Source of the DNA: Nitrospirota bacterium
GTDB taxonomy: Bacteria; Nitrospirota; Thermodesulfovibrionia; UBA6902
NCBI GenBank assembly: GCA_016234115.1
Contig: JACRHD010000045.1
Coordinates: forward strand, 1 to 59,551
Direction: 5' to 3'
Length of the DNA: 59,551 nucleotides
Positions 36,052 to 45,171 of the stretch are shown in pieces. A program made the translations under genes and the position numbers. The notes under the pieces are model-generated. The model did not search any database. It was given only the letters and a program-made list of their open reading frames with translations, and was not told where the DNA came from. Numbering within the stretch: position 1 is the first letter of the stretch; every line of letters begins with the position of its first letter.

Positions 36052-38058
36052 TTACTCTTCGTGGGCCGCCGCAGAGCCCTTTGGAATTCTCACGCTTTCA
36101 ACGAAATCCTGCAGCTCCGGTGAAGGGGGAGCAGTCATTCTTGAAACTACATAAATCATGATGAACCCGAGAGGGATGCCGAACAGACCTGATGAAATGG
36201 TCTTTACGCCGAACCAGTTCAGTCCGTAGAACCTGCTGCCTATCATATAGAACAGACATATGAGGAAGCCTGCCCACATTCCCGCAAGGGCGCCGGCCTT
36301 ATTGGCGCGCTTGTCCCATATGCCCATGACCAGGGCGGGGAAGAAAGACGCTGCAGCAATCGAGAACGCCCATGCAACGAGTTCAACAATGATCGTCAGC
36401 TTGTATGTTGCAACCCATGCCGAGATGATTGCAACGATAACGAGCAGAACTCTCGATATAGTGAGCCTCTTGAGAATGGACGCCTTCGGGTTGATCATTT
36501 TGTAGTAAAGGTCATGCGAGAGCGAGTTGGAGATGGTCAACAGCAGACCGTCCGCTGTTGAAAGCGCTGCCGCAAGACCGCCCGCCGCCACAAGTCCTGA
36601 TATGACGTACGGAAGTCCCGCGATTTCAGGGGTCGCCAGAACGATAGCGTCAGCGCCGATCGTGAGCTCGTAGAACTGCAGTATCCCGTCTGCGTTCATG
36701 TCCTTGAATGAGACAAGCCCGACCTTGGCCCAGTTGGCCATCCATGCGGGAAGCTGGGCTATCGGCAGACCGACAACGTTACTTAGCACCTCGTTTCTTG
36801 CGAATGCGGCGTAAGCAGGAGCGGTGAAGTAGAGCAGGAAGATGAAGAAGAGAGACCATCCCACCGAAATACGCGCCTGTTTGACCGACGGGACCGTATA
36901 GTATCTCATCAGTATGTGAGGAAGTCCCGCTGTCCCTACCATCAGGCAGAAGGTCAATGCGAGCATATTCAGCATATCGAGCCTTGCAAACGGCTCCAGA
37001 TAAGGCTTGATAGGCTTTGATTTCTCAGTCGCGCTCTTCTTCGCGGCTTCCCATTTTTCCTTCGCTTCCACAGGGTTTTTGGGGAGTCCCGCGATTGCCT
37101 TCTGTATTTTCTCCTTCTCGGCCGCAGCAGCGTCGGCAGGAAGTGCCGCAAGGCTGTCATTCAGCGCCTGCCTTTTTGCATCGAGGCTCGCCGGCAGGTT
37201 TTTCAAATCAGCGTCGATTTTTTCAACCTCCTTTTTCCAGAGAGCCATGACCTCGATTTCTTTCGGGTCAGCGTTTATCACCTTCTCCTTAGCGTCTATC
37301 TTCTGGAGCACCTGCCCGTACATGACCTCTGATACCGGAATCCCGGTAACGTTGTACGACATAACGGTGACAGGCACAAGATAAGCAAGGATCAGGATTA
37401 TATACTGCGCGACCTGGGTCCACGTTACGGCCTTCATGCCGCCTAACATGGAGCAGACCAGTATGCCTGCAAGACCGACAAAGACGCCGATCTGGAAATC
37501 AATGCCGAGGAAGCGGCTCATGATAATGCCTACACCGGTGACCTGCGCGATCAGGTAAGTGAAGGACGCCACTATGGCCGCGATGATGCCGATTGTGCGG
37601 GCGGCGCTGCCGCCGTACCGGGCGCCCAGAAAGTCCGGTATCGTGTACTGTCCGAATTTTCTCAGGTACGGTCCCAGAAACACGGCCAGCAGAACGTACC
37701 CGCCTGTCCAGCCCATGATGTATGCGAGACCGTCATACCCGAAGCCGAAGATAGTCCCGGCCATCCCGATAAAGGACGCCGCCGACATCCAGTCGGAGCC
37801 CGTGGCCATACCGTTAAAGAGCGCGGGGACCGACCGGCCCGCGACATAATATTCAGAGACCTTCGCGGTCCTGGATGAGATGCCTATGACCGCGTACAGT
37901 CCGATTGTAGCGAACATGTACGTATAACCGATTGAGGCATTCGACATGCCCATCTTCTCTCCGAAAGCCAGGCCGATAACGAAGAGAATAAAACCCCCGG
38001 TATACATAGCGTATATCTTGCCGAGGTTGTCCAGAAACGGTGATTTTCCCTTTGCCAT
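36052..38058 (-). CDS. Sodium/solute symporter, ActP-like (acetate permease)
   Basis: A 668-residue SSS-family transporter with about 13-14 spans. MATGSDWMSAASFIGMAGTI and GGYVLLAVFLGPYLRKFGQY with DFLGARYGG are core SSS motifs, and LSTADGLLLTISNSLSHDLY is the sodium-site segment. A charged, Ala/Lys-rich insert of roughly 100 residues (about 249-352, with LNDSLAALPADAAAAEKEKI) replaces the short loop seen in E. coli ActP and should form a coiled coil. Its start overlaps the DUF4212 stop as TAATG. acs nearby makes acetate or a short organic acid the likely substrate. Confidence 0.88.
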   Translation of the reverse strand: MAKGKSPFLDNLGKIYAMYTGGFILFVIGLAFGEKMGMSNASIGYTYMFATIGLYAVIGISSRTAKVSEYYVAGRSVPALFNGMATGSDWMSAASFIGMAGTIFGFGYDGLAYIMGWTGGYVLLAVFLGPYLRKFGQYTIPDFLGARYGGSAARTIGIIAAIVASFTYLIAQVTGVGIIMSRFLGIDFQIGVFVGLAGILVCSMLGGMKAVTWTQVAQYIILILAYLVPVTVMSYNVTGIPVSEVMYGQVLQKIDAKEKVINADPKEIEVMALWKKEVEKIDADLKNLPASLDAKRQALNDSLAALPADAAAAEKEKIQKAIAGLPKNPVEAKEKWEAAKKSATEKSKPIKPYLEPFARLDMLNMLALTFCLMVGTAGLPHILMRYYTVPSVKQARISVGWSLFFIFLLYFTAPAYAAFARNEVLSNVVGLPIAQLPAWMANWAKVGLVSFKDMNADGILQFYELTIGADAIVLATPEIAGLPYVISGLVAAGGLAAALSTADGLLLTISNSLSHDLYYKMINPKASILKRLTISRVLLVIVAIISAWVATYKLTIIVELVAWAFSIAAASFFPALVMGIWDKRANKAGALAGMWAGFLICLFYMIGSRFYGLNWFGVKTISSGLFGIPLGFIMIYVVSRMTAPPSPELQDFVESVRIPKGSAAAHEE

Positions 38059-38336
38059 TATTCCTCCTCCTCTTCCACCCCGTATTTCTTGTCATTTGCG
38101 TTCATCTTGAACGCGTAGTTGAAAATCAGCCACACGAACACGATGAGTGAGCCCTGTGCGCCCATGTAGTAGCCGAAGGGGAACCCGAAGATCACGATGG
38201 TGTTAAGCTCTCTCACGAAGAAGGCGCATACGTATGTGACCACAAACCAGACAATAAGGGTAAATGTGGTGAGTCGTACATTCGCCTTCCAGTACGCCTG
38301 AAGCGTCTCTTTGGAAATTCCTTTAAGCTCCTTCAT
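38058..38336 (-). CDS. DUF4212 small subunit of the symporter
   Basis: A 92-residue two-span membrane protein. ETLQAYWKANVRLTTFTLIV and FGFPFGYYMGAQGSLIVFVW are the family's two helices, and the tail is acidic. This family always sits before an SSS symporter and is thought to support it, like YjcH beside ActP. GAAAGGAGGTC precedes the ATG. The coupling to the symporter is a one-base stop-start overlap. Confidence 0.9.
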   Translation of the reverse strand: MKELKGISKETLQAYWKANVRLTTFTLIVWFVVTYVCAFFVRELNTIVIFGFPFGYYMGAQGSLIVFVWLIFNYAFKMNANDKKYGVEEEEE

Positions 38337-38422
38337 ATCTTTTAGACCTCCTTTCAGAATCCTGAATTTTTAAAATCCTGACTTTTTCCCGACACCTCCT
38401 TTTTTCCGGATTTAAACAGCCT

Positions 38423-39070
38423 TCACGCCTTTCCTATTCTCAACAGGTCCTGTACAGTCTTCACACCCGACCCGGGAAGCCGACTCAGAAACTTCTGAAA
38501 GAGCTGGGCCGTAATAAACGCGTCACCCAATGCGTTGTGCCCCTCGGCGAATGGGACGTCATACTCTCTCGCGAGCGAAAACAGGTCGAGATCGTCACGT
38601 CTGCCCGAGTAATGCCTGCTGAATGATCCCTCATTGGATTTCAACCATTCGTATATCCTGCATGTGTCCACCAGATGGTTCTTAAGTGGCGTCCTGCCGA
38701 TGCGCTTTAATTCCCTGTTGATGAATTTCAAGTCAAGAGATATGAAATGGCCTATGATCAGGTTATTTCCGCAATAGCCGGCCAATTCAGGCAGGACGGC
38801 ATCTATCAGAGGTTCTTCCGCAACATCAGACGGGGTAATTCCATGAATGACGATACTGCTGTGGTTGATTCCGCGGGAGGGATTTATGAGCCGGTAAATC
38901 GATGAGCCGATATCTATTCTCCCGCCTTTCATCTTTACCGCGCCGAAGGACACGATAGAGTCTTTTTGAGGGTCGATGCCGGTGGTCTCCGTATCGAGCA
39001 CGGTGTATTCCGCGTCTTCTATGGCCTGAAGAAGCGACTTGTCTTTTCTCTGAAAAAAAAGCATCGGCAT
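38423..39070 (-). CDS. DEDD 3'-5' exonuclease (DnaQ-like)
   Basis: A 215-residue exonuclease domain protein. TVLDTETTG near residue 27 supplies the first acidic pair, IGHFISLDLKFINRE the second and HNALGDA near 179 the final His-Asp, all three Exo motifs. It is not the polymerase III epsilon subunit proper, since no clamp-binding or alpha-binding tail is evident. Its gene starts one base after the DUF294 stop codon. An exonuclease between DUF294 and an ActP-type symporter recurs in acetate loci of proteobacteria, but its role is unknown. Confidence 0.85.
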   Translation of the reverse strand: MPMLFFQRKDKSLLQAIEDAEYTVLDTETTGIDPQKDSIVSFGAVKMKGGRIDIGSSIYRLINPSRGINHSSIVIHGITPSDVAEEPLIDAVLPELAGYCGNNLIIGHFISLDLKFINRELKRIGRTPLKNHLVDTCRIYEWLKSNEGSFSRHYSGRRDDLDLFSLAREYDVPFAEGHNALGDAFITAQLFQKFLSRLPGSGVKTVQDLLRIGKA

Positions 39071-39071
39071 C

Positions 39072-40979
39072 CTATTGAGTCACCATCCCCGGCCGGTATA
39101 ATTCCAGGATCGCATCCTGTACCCGCAAGACGAGCTGAAATGATTCCTTCAGGGACTTTCTTTCGAGATTGCTGAGATTGCCCGGGTTTATGAAATTATC
39201 GGGCTCTAACGACTGTTCTATCCGCTTTATCTGATGGTGTATCCTGAGGAGACTGATAAACTCAAACGTCTGCTCCATCTCCTCGCCGAGCTCGGTGATT
39301 ATAGGGTGTTTGTCCCTGAGCGCCCGCAGCCTCTCAAAGGTAGAGGTTTCCGCAAGACCCAGTTCGAGGGCGAACAGCCTCGCGATATCAACCACCGGGG
39401 AGGCGCCCCGGAATTTGAGATTGAGCTCGTCTTTATGCTCCCCGCTTTTTTCAACGATAAAGGACTTGAAGAAACCAAGCGGAGGACGGTTGTTGACGAC
39501 AACAGCCGCCATACGGGCAAAGAACACGTTCTGGTTTTTCAGTATCCGCTTAAGATACGACCTCAGCCCCTCCGCAAGTCCCGTGTCTCCGTGTACGGGG
39601 CGGAAATCGAAAAATATGAGCGAAAATAAAATTGAATCAGGTGTCGGCGTATTTATCCATTTTAAAAAATAGTCTTTCCAGACCGTAAGAGGCTGGCGCC
39701 ATTGCGGCGTGCTCGCCATATAGCCGGCCGGGCAGACGGGAAAGCCGCAGGCGACAAGGGAGTCCCTTACAAAGGCGGAAAAACCCCTGAAATATTCCGC
39801 CGCCTTCTTCCCGTCCGCGGCTGATTTAGGGTCTTCATAAATAATCGCATTGTCCTGGTCGGTCTTGAACGTCTGCTCTTTTCTTCCCTCGCTGCCGAAT
39901 ACAATAAAGCAGTAATTCACCGGCGGCCTGCCGAGCTTTCTCTCGGCCATCTCAAGGACCCTCCTGAGCAGCCGGTCGTTGACCTCGGATATTATCCTTG
40001 TGATATTGCCTGCCTTCGCGCCCTCCTTAAGCAGGAGATTTACTATCCTGTTCACCTTTCTGGAGACAGGCGCCAGCTCCTCCACGCTCTGCCGGGTTTC
40101 TATGTCCCTGACCACCGAGATGGGAGAAGCGCCCTGCAGCATCATCAGGTCATGGTTCGTTATTATGCCTTTCAGCTTTCCCCCGTCAACCACAAGCAGG
40201 TGATGGATGTTATAGCGGATCATTTTAAGCAGGGCCTCGAAACAGTATTCCTTTGCCTCCGCCTTCATGAGGGGGACGCTCATGATGCTGCTTACGGGGT
40301 CGGCAGTGTTCCTGCCCTTTGAAACCACCTTGTCCCTCAGGTCTCTGTCAGTAACGATGCCGGCAGGCAGGTTGTCCTGGTCGACGAGAACAAGAGAGCT
40401 TATCTTCCTTTTTGACATGACCTCGGCGGAGTCCTTTATGGACACCTCCTGCGGCACGGTCACCACGTTTCCGGACGAGAGTTCTTCCACGGTAGTAGTG
40501 AAAAGGAGCTTGTCTCCACCCCCGTATAAAAGGCTTTTGTTGTGCATCTCACTGAAGGTCCTGTCGATGTATTTATTCAGGAAAGATTTAAGGAAATACT
40601 CTGAAAACGCCGCATGGCTGTCCAGGAGCCTCTTAACGGCCTCTTTACTGATCAGGTAACAGATTGTGTCTTCCACAGTGGCGACATTGGCGCGGGATTT
40701 ATCTCCGCGGATGATGGACAGCATCCCGAATGAATCGCCTTCGGTCCTGTAATCCAGCACGATTTCTTCGTTAATGTCAGGCGATATAAAAATCTTTACT
40801 CCGCCCTTTTTAATGACCCTGAGAAAGTCACTCGGGGGGCCGTCCTGTTGCAAAATCAGGGTGTTTTTCGGATAAAATTCAACAATGACCCCGCCAGCAA
40901 TATTGTCAAGCGCGTCATCGTCCAGTTCCAGAAACGGCTGAATGTTGCCGAGAAATTCTTTAACGTCTTTTACGGTCAT
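39072..40979 (-). CDS. DUF294 nucleotidyltransferase with cNMP and CBS domains (copy 1)
   Basis: A 635-residue signalling-type protein. Residues 12-130 form a cyclic-nucleotide-binding-like domain (LILQQDGPPSDFLRVIKKGG). Residues 165-290 hold two CBS repeats (VSIKDSAEVMSKRKISSLVL and YNIHHLLVVDGGKLKGIITN). The GlnD-like nucleotidyltransferase has FGSEGRKEQTFKTDQDNAII near residue 360, followed by a helical substrate-binding domain. It may sense nucleotides and modify a partner. It heads the exonuclease-DUF4212-symporter operon and lies behind the sigma-54 promoter. A paralogue lies at 42691. Confidence 0.9.
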   Translation of the reverse strand: MTVKDVKEFLGNIQPFLELDDDALDNIAGGVIVEFYPKNTLILQQDGPPSDFLRVIKKGGVKIFISPDINEEIVLDYRTEGDSFGMLSIIRGDKSRANVATVEDTICYLISKEAVKRLLDSHAAFSEYFLKSFLNKYIDRTFSEMHNKSLLYGGGDKLLFTTTVEELSSGNVVTVPQEVSIKDSAEVMSKRKISSLVLVDQDNLPAGIVTDRDLRDKVVSKGRNTADPVSSIMSVPLMKAEAKEYCFEALLKMIRYNIHHLLVVDGGKLKGIITNHDLMMLQGASPISVVRDIETRQSVEELAPVSRKVNRIVNLLLKEGAKAGNITRIISEVNDRLLRRVLEMAERKLGRPPVNYCFIVFGSEGRKEQTFKTDQDNAIIYEDPKSAADGKKAAEYFRGFSAFVRDSLVACGFPVCPAGYMASTPQWRQPLTVWKDYFLKWINTPTPDSILFSLIFFDFRPVHGDTGLAEGLRSYLKRILKNQNVFFARMAAVVVNNRPPLGFFKSFIVEKSGEHKDELNLKFRGASPVVDIARLFALELGLAETSTFERLRALRDKHPIITELGEEMEQTFEFISLLRIHHQIKRIEQSLEPDNFINPGNLSNLERKSLKESFQLVLRVQDAILELYRPGMVTQ

Positions 40980-41005
40980 AGGGATGCCTTTAGATTTCAG
41001 TTAAA

Positions 41006-41023
41006 ATGCAAGGCGTGTGCCCG
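41006..41023 (-). promoter_or_regulatory. Sigma-54 promoter of the DUF294-symporter operon
   Basis: On the minus strand GGGCACACGCCTTGCAT has the -24 GG (41021-41020) and -12 GC (41009-41008) exactly 10 bases apart, close to the consensus TGGCAC-N5-TTGCA. The expected start lies about 17 bases before the DUF294 ATG. Confidence 0.72.
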
Positions 41024-41120
41024 AAGCAGCATCGTTGAGATAACTCGCTGAAATTAATATGTAAATCCGGCAGGATGATATCGTGATTTATGGAATTGCC
41101 GGCAGATTACCCGGGGGGCG

Positions 41121-41234
41121 CGTTACCTTAGGTAACGTCAAAAGAAATAAATCAGAAAAACCATGAAATATCAGGTAGTTTTCAGATGTTACTTTTTGTA
41201 ATTACAGGTGCGGCGGGATGTAAAAAAAAGTAAC
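41121..41234. promoter_or_regulatory. Candidate upstream activating sites with GTTAC half-sites
   Basis: CGTTACC-TTA-GGTAACG (41121-41137) is a perfect palindrome about 100 bases upstream of the sigma-54 promoter. GTTACTTTTT (41188-41197) and AAAAAGTAAC (41225-41234) form a second 10 bp inverted pair. Spacing and symmetry suit an NtrC-type activator, whose gene starts immediately beyond. Confidence 0.55.
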
Positions 41235-41238
41235 GTCA

Positions 41239-42585
41239 TCAGCCTCTGGCGATTCCCCACCTTTTCCTCTTCTCCCATAACGATTTTCGCGTTATTCCGA
41301 GCATGGCCGCCAGTTCATTCTCGCCGTATTTTGACTGATACCTCAAAATGAATTCCTTTGTGTATGTCCCGATTGAAAACGCCTTTTCAAGCGCTTCGCA
41401 CGGAAAACTGTCATCAGCATGAAGCGTTTCCGGAAGGTGCTCCGGCATTATTGTGTTGCCGTCCGTTACAAGGACCGCCCTCTCGATTATGTTTTGAAGT
41501 TCACGGACATTCCCGTGCCACGGGTAATTCATCAACAAAGTCTGTGCCGAATCATCAATTGAGGCGACATGCTTGCCGATCTCGTTAGAATATTTGTTGA
41601 GGAAATGTCTCGCAAGGACCATAATGTCTTCCCTGCGTTCGCGCAGCGGGGGGAGCTTCAGGGTCACGACATTTATCCTGTAATACAGGTCTTCCCTGAA
41701 GGCCCCGTCCCTGACAATCCTGACAATGTCCTTGTTTGTAGCGGTAATGAACCGCACGTCGATCTTTCTGCTCTGCACGCCGCCGAGGGGCCTTATTTCA
41801 AGATCGTCGATAACACGAAGCAGCTTGGCCTGCAAAGACAGGTTCATGTCCGCGATTTCGTCGAGGAATACCGTCCCGCCGTCGGCCTCTTCAAACAGTC
41901 CCCTCTTTGACGCTACAGCCCCGGTGAAGGCGCCTTTCGCGTATCCGAACAATTCAGACTCAAGGAGGTTGTCGGGGATCGCGCTGCAATTTATCGGGAT
42001 GAACGGTTTTTCCCTTCGATAGCTGTTGTAATGTATCGCCCTCGCAAACAGCTCTTTACCCGTGCCCGTCTCTCCGAGGAGAAGGACGTTGCTTTTTGAG
42101 GCAGCGATCTTTTTTATTTCTTCTATTAAAGAAGTGATGACCCTGCTCTGCCCTATGATTTTTCCAAAATCGTATATGCCTTCGATCTGTTTTTTCAGGA
42201 TCAGATTTTCAGAACGAAGCGCCCTTTCATTAAGGGTGTTCCTGATGGTCCTTTTCAGCTCTTCATGAATTATCGGTTTCACCACATAATCGTACGCGCC
42301 GGCCCTCAGGGCGCCTACCGCCGTCTCCAGGGAAGCATAAGCTGTTATTACAATGACCGACTGGTCCGGGACCCTGGCCCTTACATTGCGCACAAGATCG
42401 ATCCCGTCCATCCCGGGCAGAATGATATCGGTAATGATAAGGTCATAACTGCCCTCCTCGACGCTCTTCAGCGCCGCTTCGGAGCTGTTTACGGCATCAA
42501 CCGAATACCCTTCCAGGACGAGCACCCTTTTGAGCGACTCCCGCAGGGTCTCTTCATCGTCAACAATAAGCAGTCGCTTCGCCAT
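41239..42585 (-). CDS. NtrC-type sigma-54-dependent response regulator
   Basis: A 448-residue activator. The receiver (residues 1-118) has LIVDDEETLRESL, the phospho-Asp in DLIITDIILPGMDG and the switch Lys in DYVVKP. The AAA+ domain shows GETGTGKELFARAIH, YAKGAFTGAVASKRG (the sigma-54 contact loop) and GGTVFLDEIADM. A Fis-type HTH closes it (NELAAMLGITRKSLWEKRKR). MAKRLLIVDD is taken as the start at 42585 since AAGGAC precedes it. Among known systems it most resembles CrbR-type partners of symporter-fused kinases that control acs. The kinase gene lies 2.6 kb away on the same strand. Confidence 0.93.
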   Translation of the reverse strand: MAKRLLIVDDEETLRESLKRVLVLEGYSVDAVNSSEAALKSVEEGSYDLIITDIILPGMDGIDLVRNVRARVPDQSVIVITAYASLETAVGALRAGAYDYVVKPIIHEELKRTIRNTLNERALRSENLILKKQIEGIYDFGKIIGQSRVITSLIEEIKKIAASKSNVLLLGETGTGKELFARAIHYNSYRREKPFIPINCSAIPDNLLESELFGYAKGAFTGAVASKRGLFEEADGGTVFLDEIADMNLSLQAKLLRVIDDLEIRPLGGVQSRKIDVRFITATNKDIVRIVRDGAFREDLYYRINVVTLKLPPLRERREDIMVLARHFLNKYSNEIGKHVASIDDSAQTLLMNYPWHGNVRELQNIIERAVLVTDGNTIMPEHLPETLHADDSFPCEALEKAFSIGTYTKEFILRYQSKYGENELAAMLGITRKSLWEKRKRWGIARG

Positions 42586-42690
42586 CTTGTCCTTACGCTC
42601 CTTTACCAGGGCATGGATATAAATTCGTAATCCGTAACACGCTGCGAGTTGCAACTTCCCGGTTACCCATTACTCATTACGGTCTGACCA

Positions 42691-44583
42691 TCATACAATC
42701 AAAGGCTTGTACATCTCAACAACCATCCCCTGCAGTTTTGATATCAGATGAAAAGCCTCCCGGACCGATTTCTTTTCGAGGTTGCTGAGTCTGTCCGGAT
42801 TTATGAAATTTCCGGGCGAACGGCCTTCCTTTATCTGCTCATACTGACAGTGCATCCTGAGCATCATTATAAGCTCGAAGACATGGACTATCTCATCGTG
42901 GTATTCCCTGACCACCGGATGCCGGGCTTTCAGCGCGCTTATCCTGTCAAGAGTGGTCGTCAATTTGACGCCGCTCTCGAGCGCGAAGAGCCTGACAATG
43001 TCGTTAAGCGGCATGACGCCCCTGAGCTTCAGATCAAATTCATTTTTATGCTCACCGCTTTTTTCCACGACAAATGATTTGAAAAAACCTATAGGCGGAG
43101 AGTTCCTTACAATCATGTTCGCCATGTGCCCGAGGAATATTTTATTTTTCGCAAGAAGCTGGAAATAAAAACTGCGAAGCTCATCGCACAGGCTGAATTT
43201 GCCGTACACCGGCCTCATGTCGAAAAATATAAGAGACTTTAAGACAGCGTCGGGCATAGGACGTGTTATCCATTTCTCAAAATAGTCTTTCCAACTCCCA
43301 AGGGGCTGACACCACTTCGGGTTGTTCGCCATGAAGTCAGCAGGGCATGAGGGAAAACCTGTTTGCGCAAGACTGTCATTTATGAAAACTGTGAGCGCGC
43401 CAAAATATCTTTTCGCCTCTTCCTTCGCCACGGCTGATGAAGTGTCCGCGTATATGACGGCGTTGTCCTGGTCGGTCTTGAACGTCTGCTCCTTGCGCCC
43501 TTCGCTTCCGAACACAATAAAACAGTACGGCACGGGCGGATGTCCGAATTCTTCCTCGGCGATCTCGATGACTTTCTTCAGAAGCCTGTCGTTTATCTCG
43601 GTGATGATCCCGGTAACACTGCCCGCCTTTGCCCCTTCCTGAATGAGCAGTCCTATAATGTTGTTCATCTTCGCGCAGACGGGCGCGAGGCCTTCAACGG
43701 TCTTCTGTTTCTCTATGTCCGTCACAAACGACAGGGGCGACGTTCCCTGAAGGAGCAGCAGGTCATGATTGGTAATTATGCCCTTCAGTTCCCCGTCTTT
43801 TATAACAAGCATATGATGGATGTTGTACCTGATCATCTTCATGATCGCTTCAAAACAGGAATCCCCCGCGTCGACCCTGATGAGGGAAATGCTCATAATA
43901 TATTTTACGGGCTCTGTCAGGCTGCGGGCGTTCGCGACCACTTTCCGCAAGTCCCTGTCGGTAACGATGCCGGCAGGGACATTGCTCCCGTTCAGGATTA
44001 TCAGGGAGCTGATGCTGTGCGCCGTCATTACCCTGGCCGCTTCCTGTATTGTCGTATCTTCTGAAACCGTTATGACCTCTTTCGCGATATCTCCGGCGGG
44101 AGTTGTAAAAAGCAGGCGGTCCGTACCGCTGTAGGACAGTCTCCTGCCCCTCATTTCCTCGAAGGTCCTGTCGACGAACCTTGTCAGGTGGGACATGAAG
44201 AATTCCGCGACAGCCGGGTTTGCCTCGATAAGCCTCAACGCCCTGTCCCTGCCGAGGATATAACAGACGGAGTCATCGGCGGCAATAACCGTGGTCTTCT
44301 GTCTGTCTCCCGCAACGAGGGAGACAAAACCGAAGCTGTCGCCTTCTCCCCTGAAATCGATGACGGAATCCATCTCTCCTTCCGTCCTCATCAGTATCTT
44401 CACGCTGCCTTTTTTTATAATCCTGACTGCTTCGCTCGGGGGCCCGTCCTGTTTCAGGATAACGCTGCCCCTGGGATAAAATTCCATTGATAAACTGCGC
44501 GCAACGTCTTTCAGAACCGGTTCTTCAAGGAGATGAAAAGGAGGGTTATTCTTCAGAAAGTTTATGGCCTCTTCAAGAATCAT
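42691..44583 (-). CDS. DUF294 nucleotidyltransferase with cNMP and CBS domains (copy 2)
   Basis: A 630-residue paralogue of the 39072 product with the same order: cNMP-like domain (VILKQDGPPSEAVRIIKKGS), CBS pair (MTAHSISSLIILNGSNVPAG, NIHHMLVIKDGELKGIITNH), nucleotidyltransferase (FGSEGRKEQTFKTDQDNAVI) and helical end. ATG 44583 aligns with the start of copy 1. The frame is open to 44643 but that would overlap the receiver gene by 38 bases. The two copies bracket the NtrC-type gene, pointing to a local duplication of a DUF294-regulator unit. Confidence 0.88.
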   Translation of the reverse strand: MILEEAINFLKNNPPFHLLEEPVLKDVARSLSMEFYPRGSVILKQDGPPSEAVRIIKKGSVKILMRTEGEMDSVIDFRGEGDSFGFVSLVAGDRQKTTVIAADDSVCYILGRDRALRLIEANPAVAEFFMSHLTRFVDRTFEEMRGRRLSYSGTDRLLFTTPAGDIAKEVITVSEDTTIQEAARVMTAHSISSLIILNGSNVPAGIVTDRDLRKVVANARSLTEPVKYIMSISLIRVDAGDSCFEAIMKMIRYNIHHMLVIKDGELKGIITNHDLLLLQGTSPLSFVTDIEKQKTVEGLAPVCAKMNNIIGLLIQEGAKAGSVTGIITEINDRLLKKVIEIAEEEFGHPPVPYCFIVFGSEGRKEQTFKTDQDNAVIYADTSSAVAKEEAKRYFGALTVFINDSLAQTGFPSCPADFMANNPKWCQPLGSWKDYFEKWITRPMPDAVLKSLIFFDMRPVYGKFSLCDELRSFYFQLLAKNKIFLGHMANMIVRNSPPIGFFKSFVVEKSGEHKNEFDLKLRGVMPLNDIVRLFALESGVKLTTTLDRISALKARHPVVREYHDEIVHVFELIMMLRMHCQYEQIKEGRSPGNFINPDRLSNLEKKSVREAFHLISKLQGMVVEMYKPLIV

Positions 44584-44605
44584 GATACGGGCCGGGTCCC
44601 CCTGC

Positions 44606-44989
44606 TCAATCTTCTTTCCGGGGGGATTTATGGTCAAGGGCATTTCTGACGACCTGCCTTATTTCCTCATGCATTACCGGTTTCACGATGTAATCGTAAG
44701 CTCCGGCCCTGAGCGCCTCAACGGCCGTCTCCAGTGACGCGTAAGCCGTCATGACCACGAAAAGCAGTTCCGGCTTTTTTCCCCTGAACCTTTTTATGAG
44801 CTCTATCCCGGTGATGCCGGGCAGGATAATGTCGGTAAGCGCAAGGTCGTAATTTTTCTTTTCCAGGGCGTCAAAAGCCTCTTCCGCGTTGCTTACGGAA
44901 TCTACGGAGTAGCCTTCCCTTGAAAGCACCCTCTTCAGGGACTCGCAAAGGGTCTCTTCGTCTTCCACTATAAGAAGCTTCTCGTTCAT
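44606..44989 (-). CDS. Receiver-only response regulator
   Basis: A 127-residue receiver domain: LLIVEDEETLCESL at the start, phospho-Asp in DLALTDIILPG near residue 53 and switch Lys in YDYIVKPVMHEE. It is closely similar to the receiver of the NtrC-type protein at 41239 (both have DIILPG, TAYASLETAV-ALRAGAYDY) and ends just where the AAA+ linker should start, with KSPRKED. It is thus probably the stump of a duplicated NtrC-type gene, now working as a phospho-sink or relay for the kinase. ATG 44989 has AAGGAG 8 bases upstream. Confidence 0.85.
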   Translation of the reverse strand: MNEKLLIVEDEETLCESLKRVLSREGYSVDSVSNAEEAFDALEKKNYDLALTDIILPGITGIELIKRFRGKKPELLFVVMTAYASLETAVEALRAGAYDYIVKPVMHEEIRQVVRNALDHKSPRKED

Positions 44990-45171
44990 GGCTGACTCCT
45001 TCCCCATCGGGGGCAGAGGGCGTAAAGCTCTTCGGTTTTTTCGCTCTGCGCTCTGCTCTTTGCGCTGTGCGATTCGGCATAAGGCTGAAGGTTTAAAACC
45101 CGTCCGGGGCTTAGCTCTCTGCGATTACACATATAAAACATTTTTTTCGATCTCCGCCGATATGCAACATT

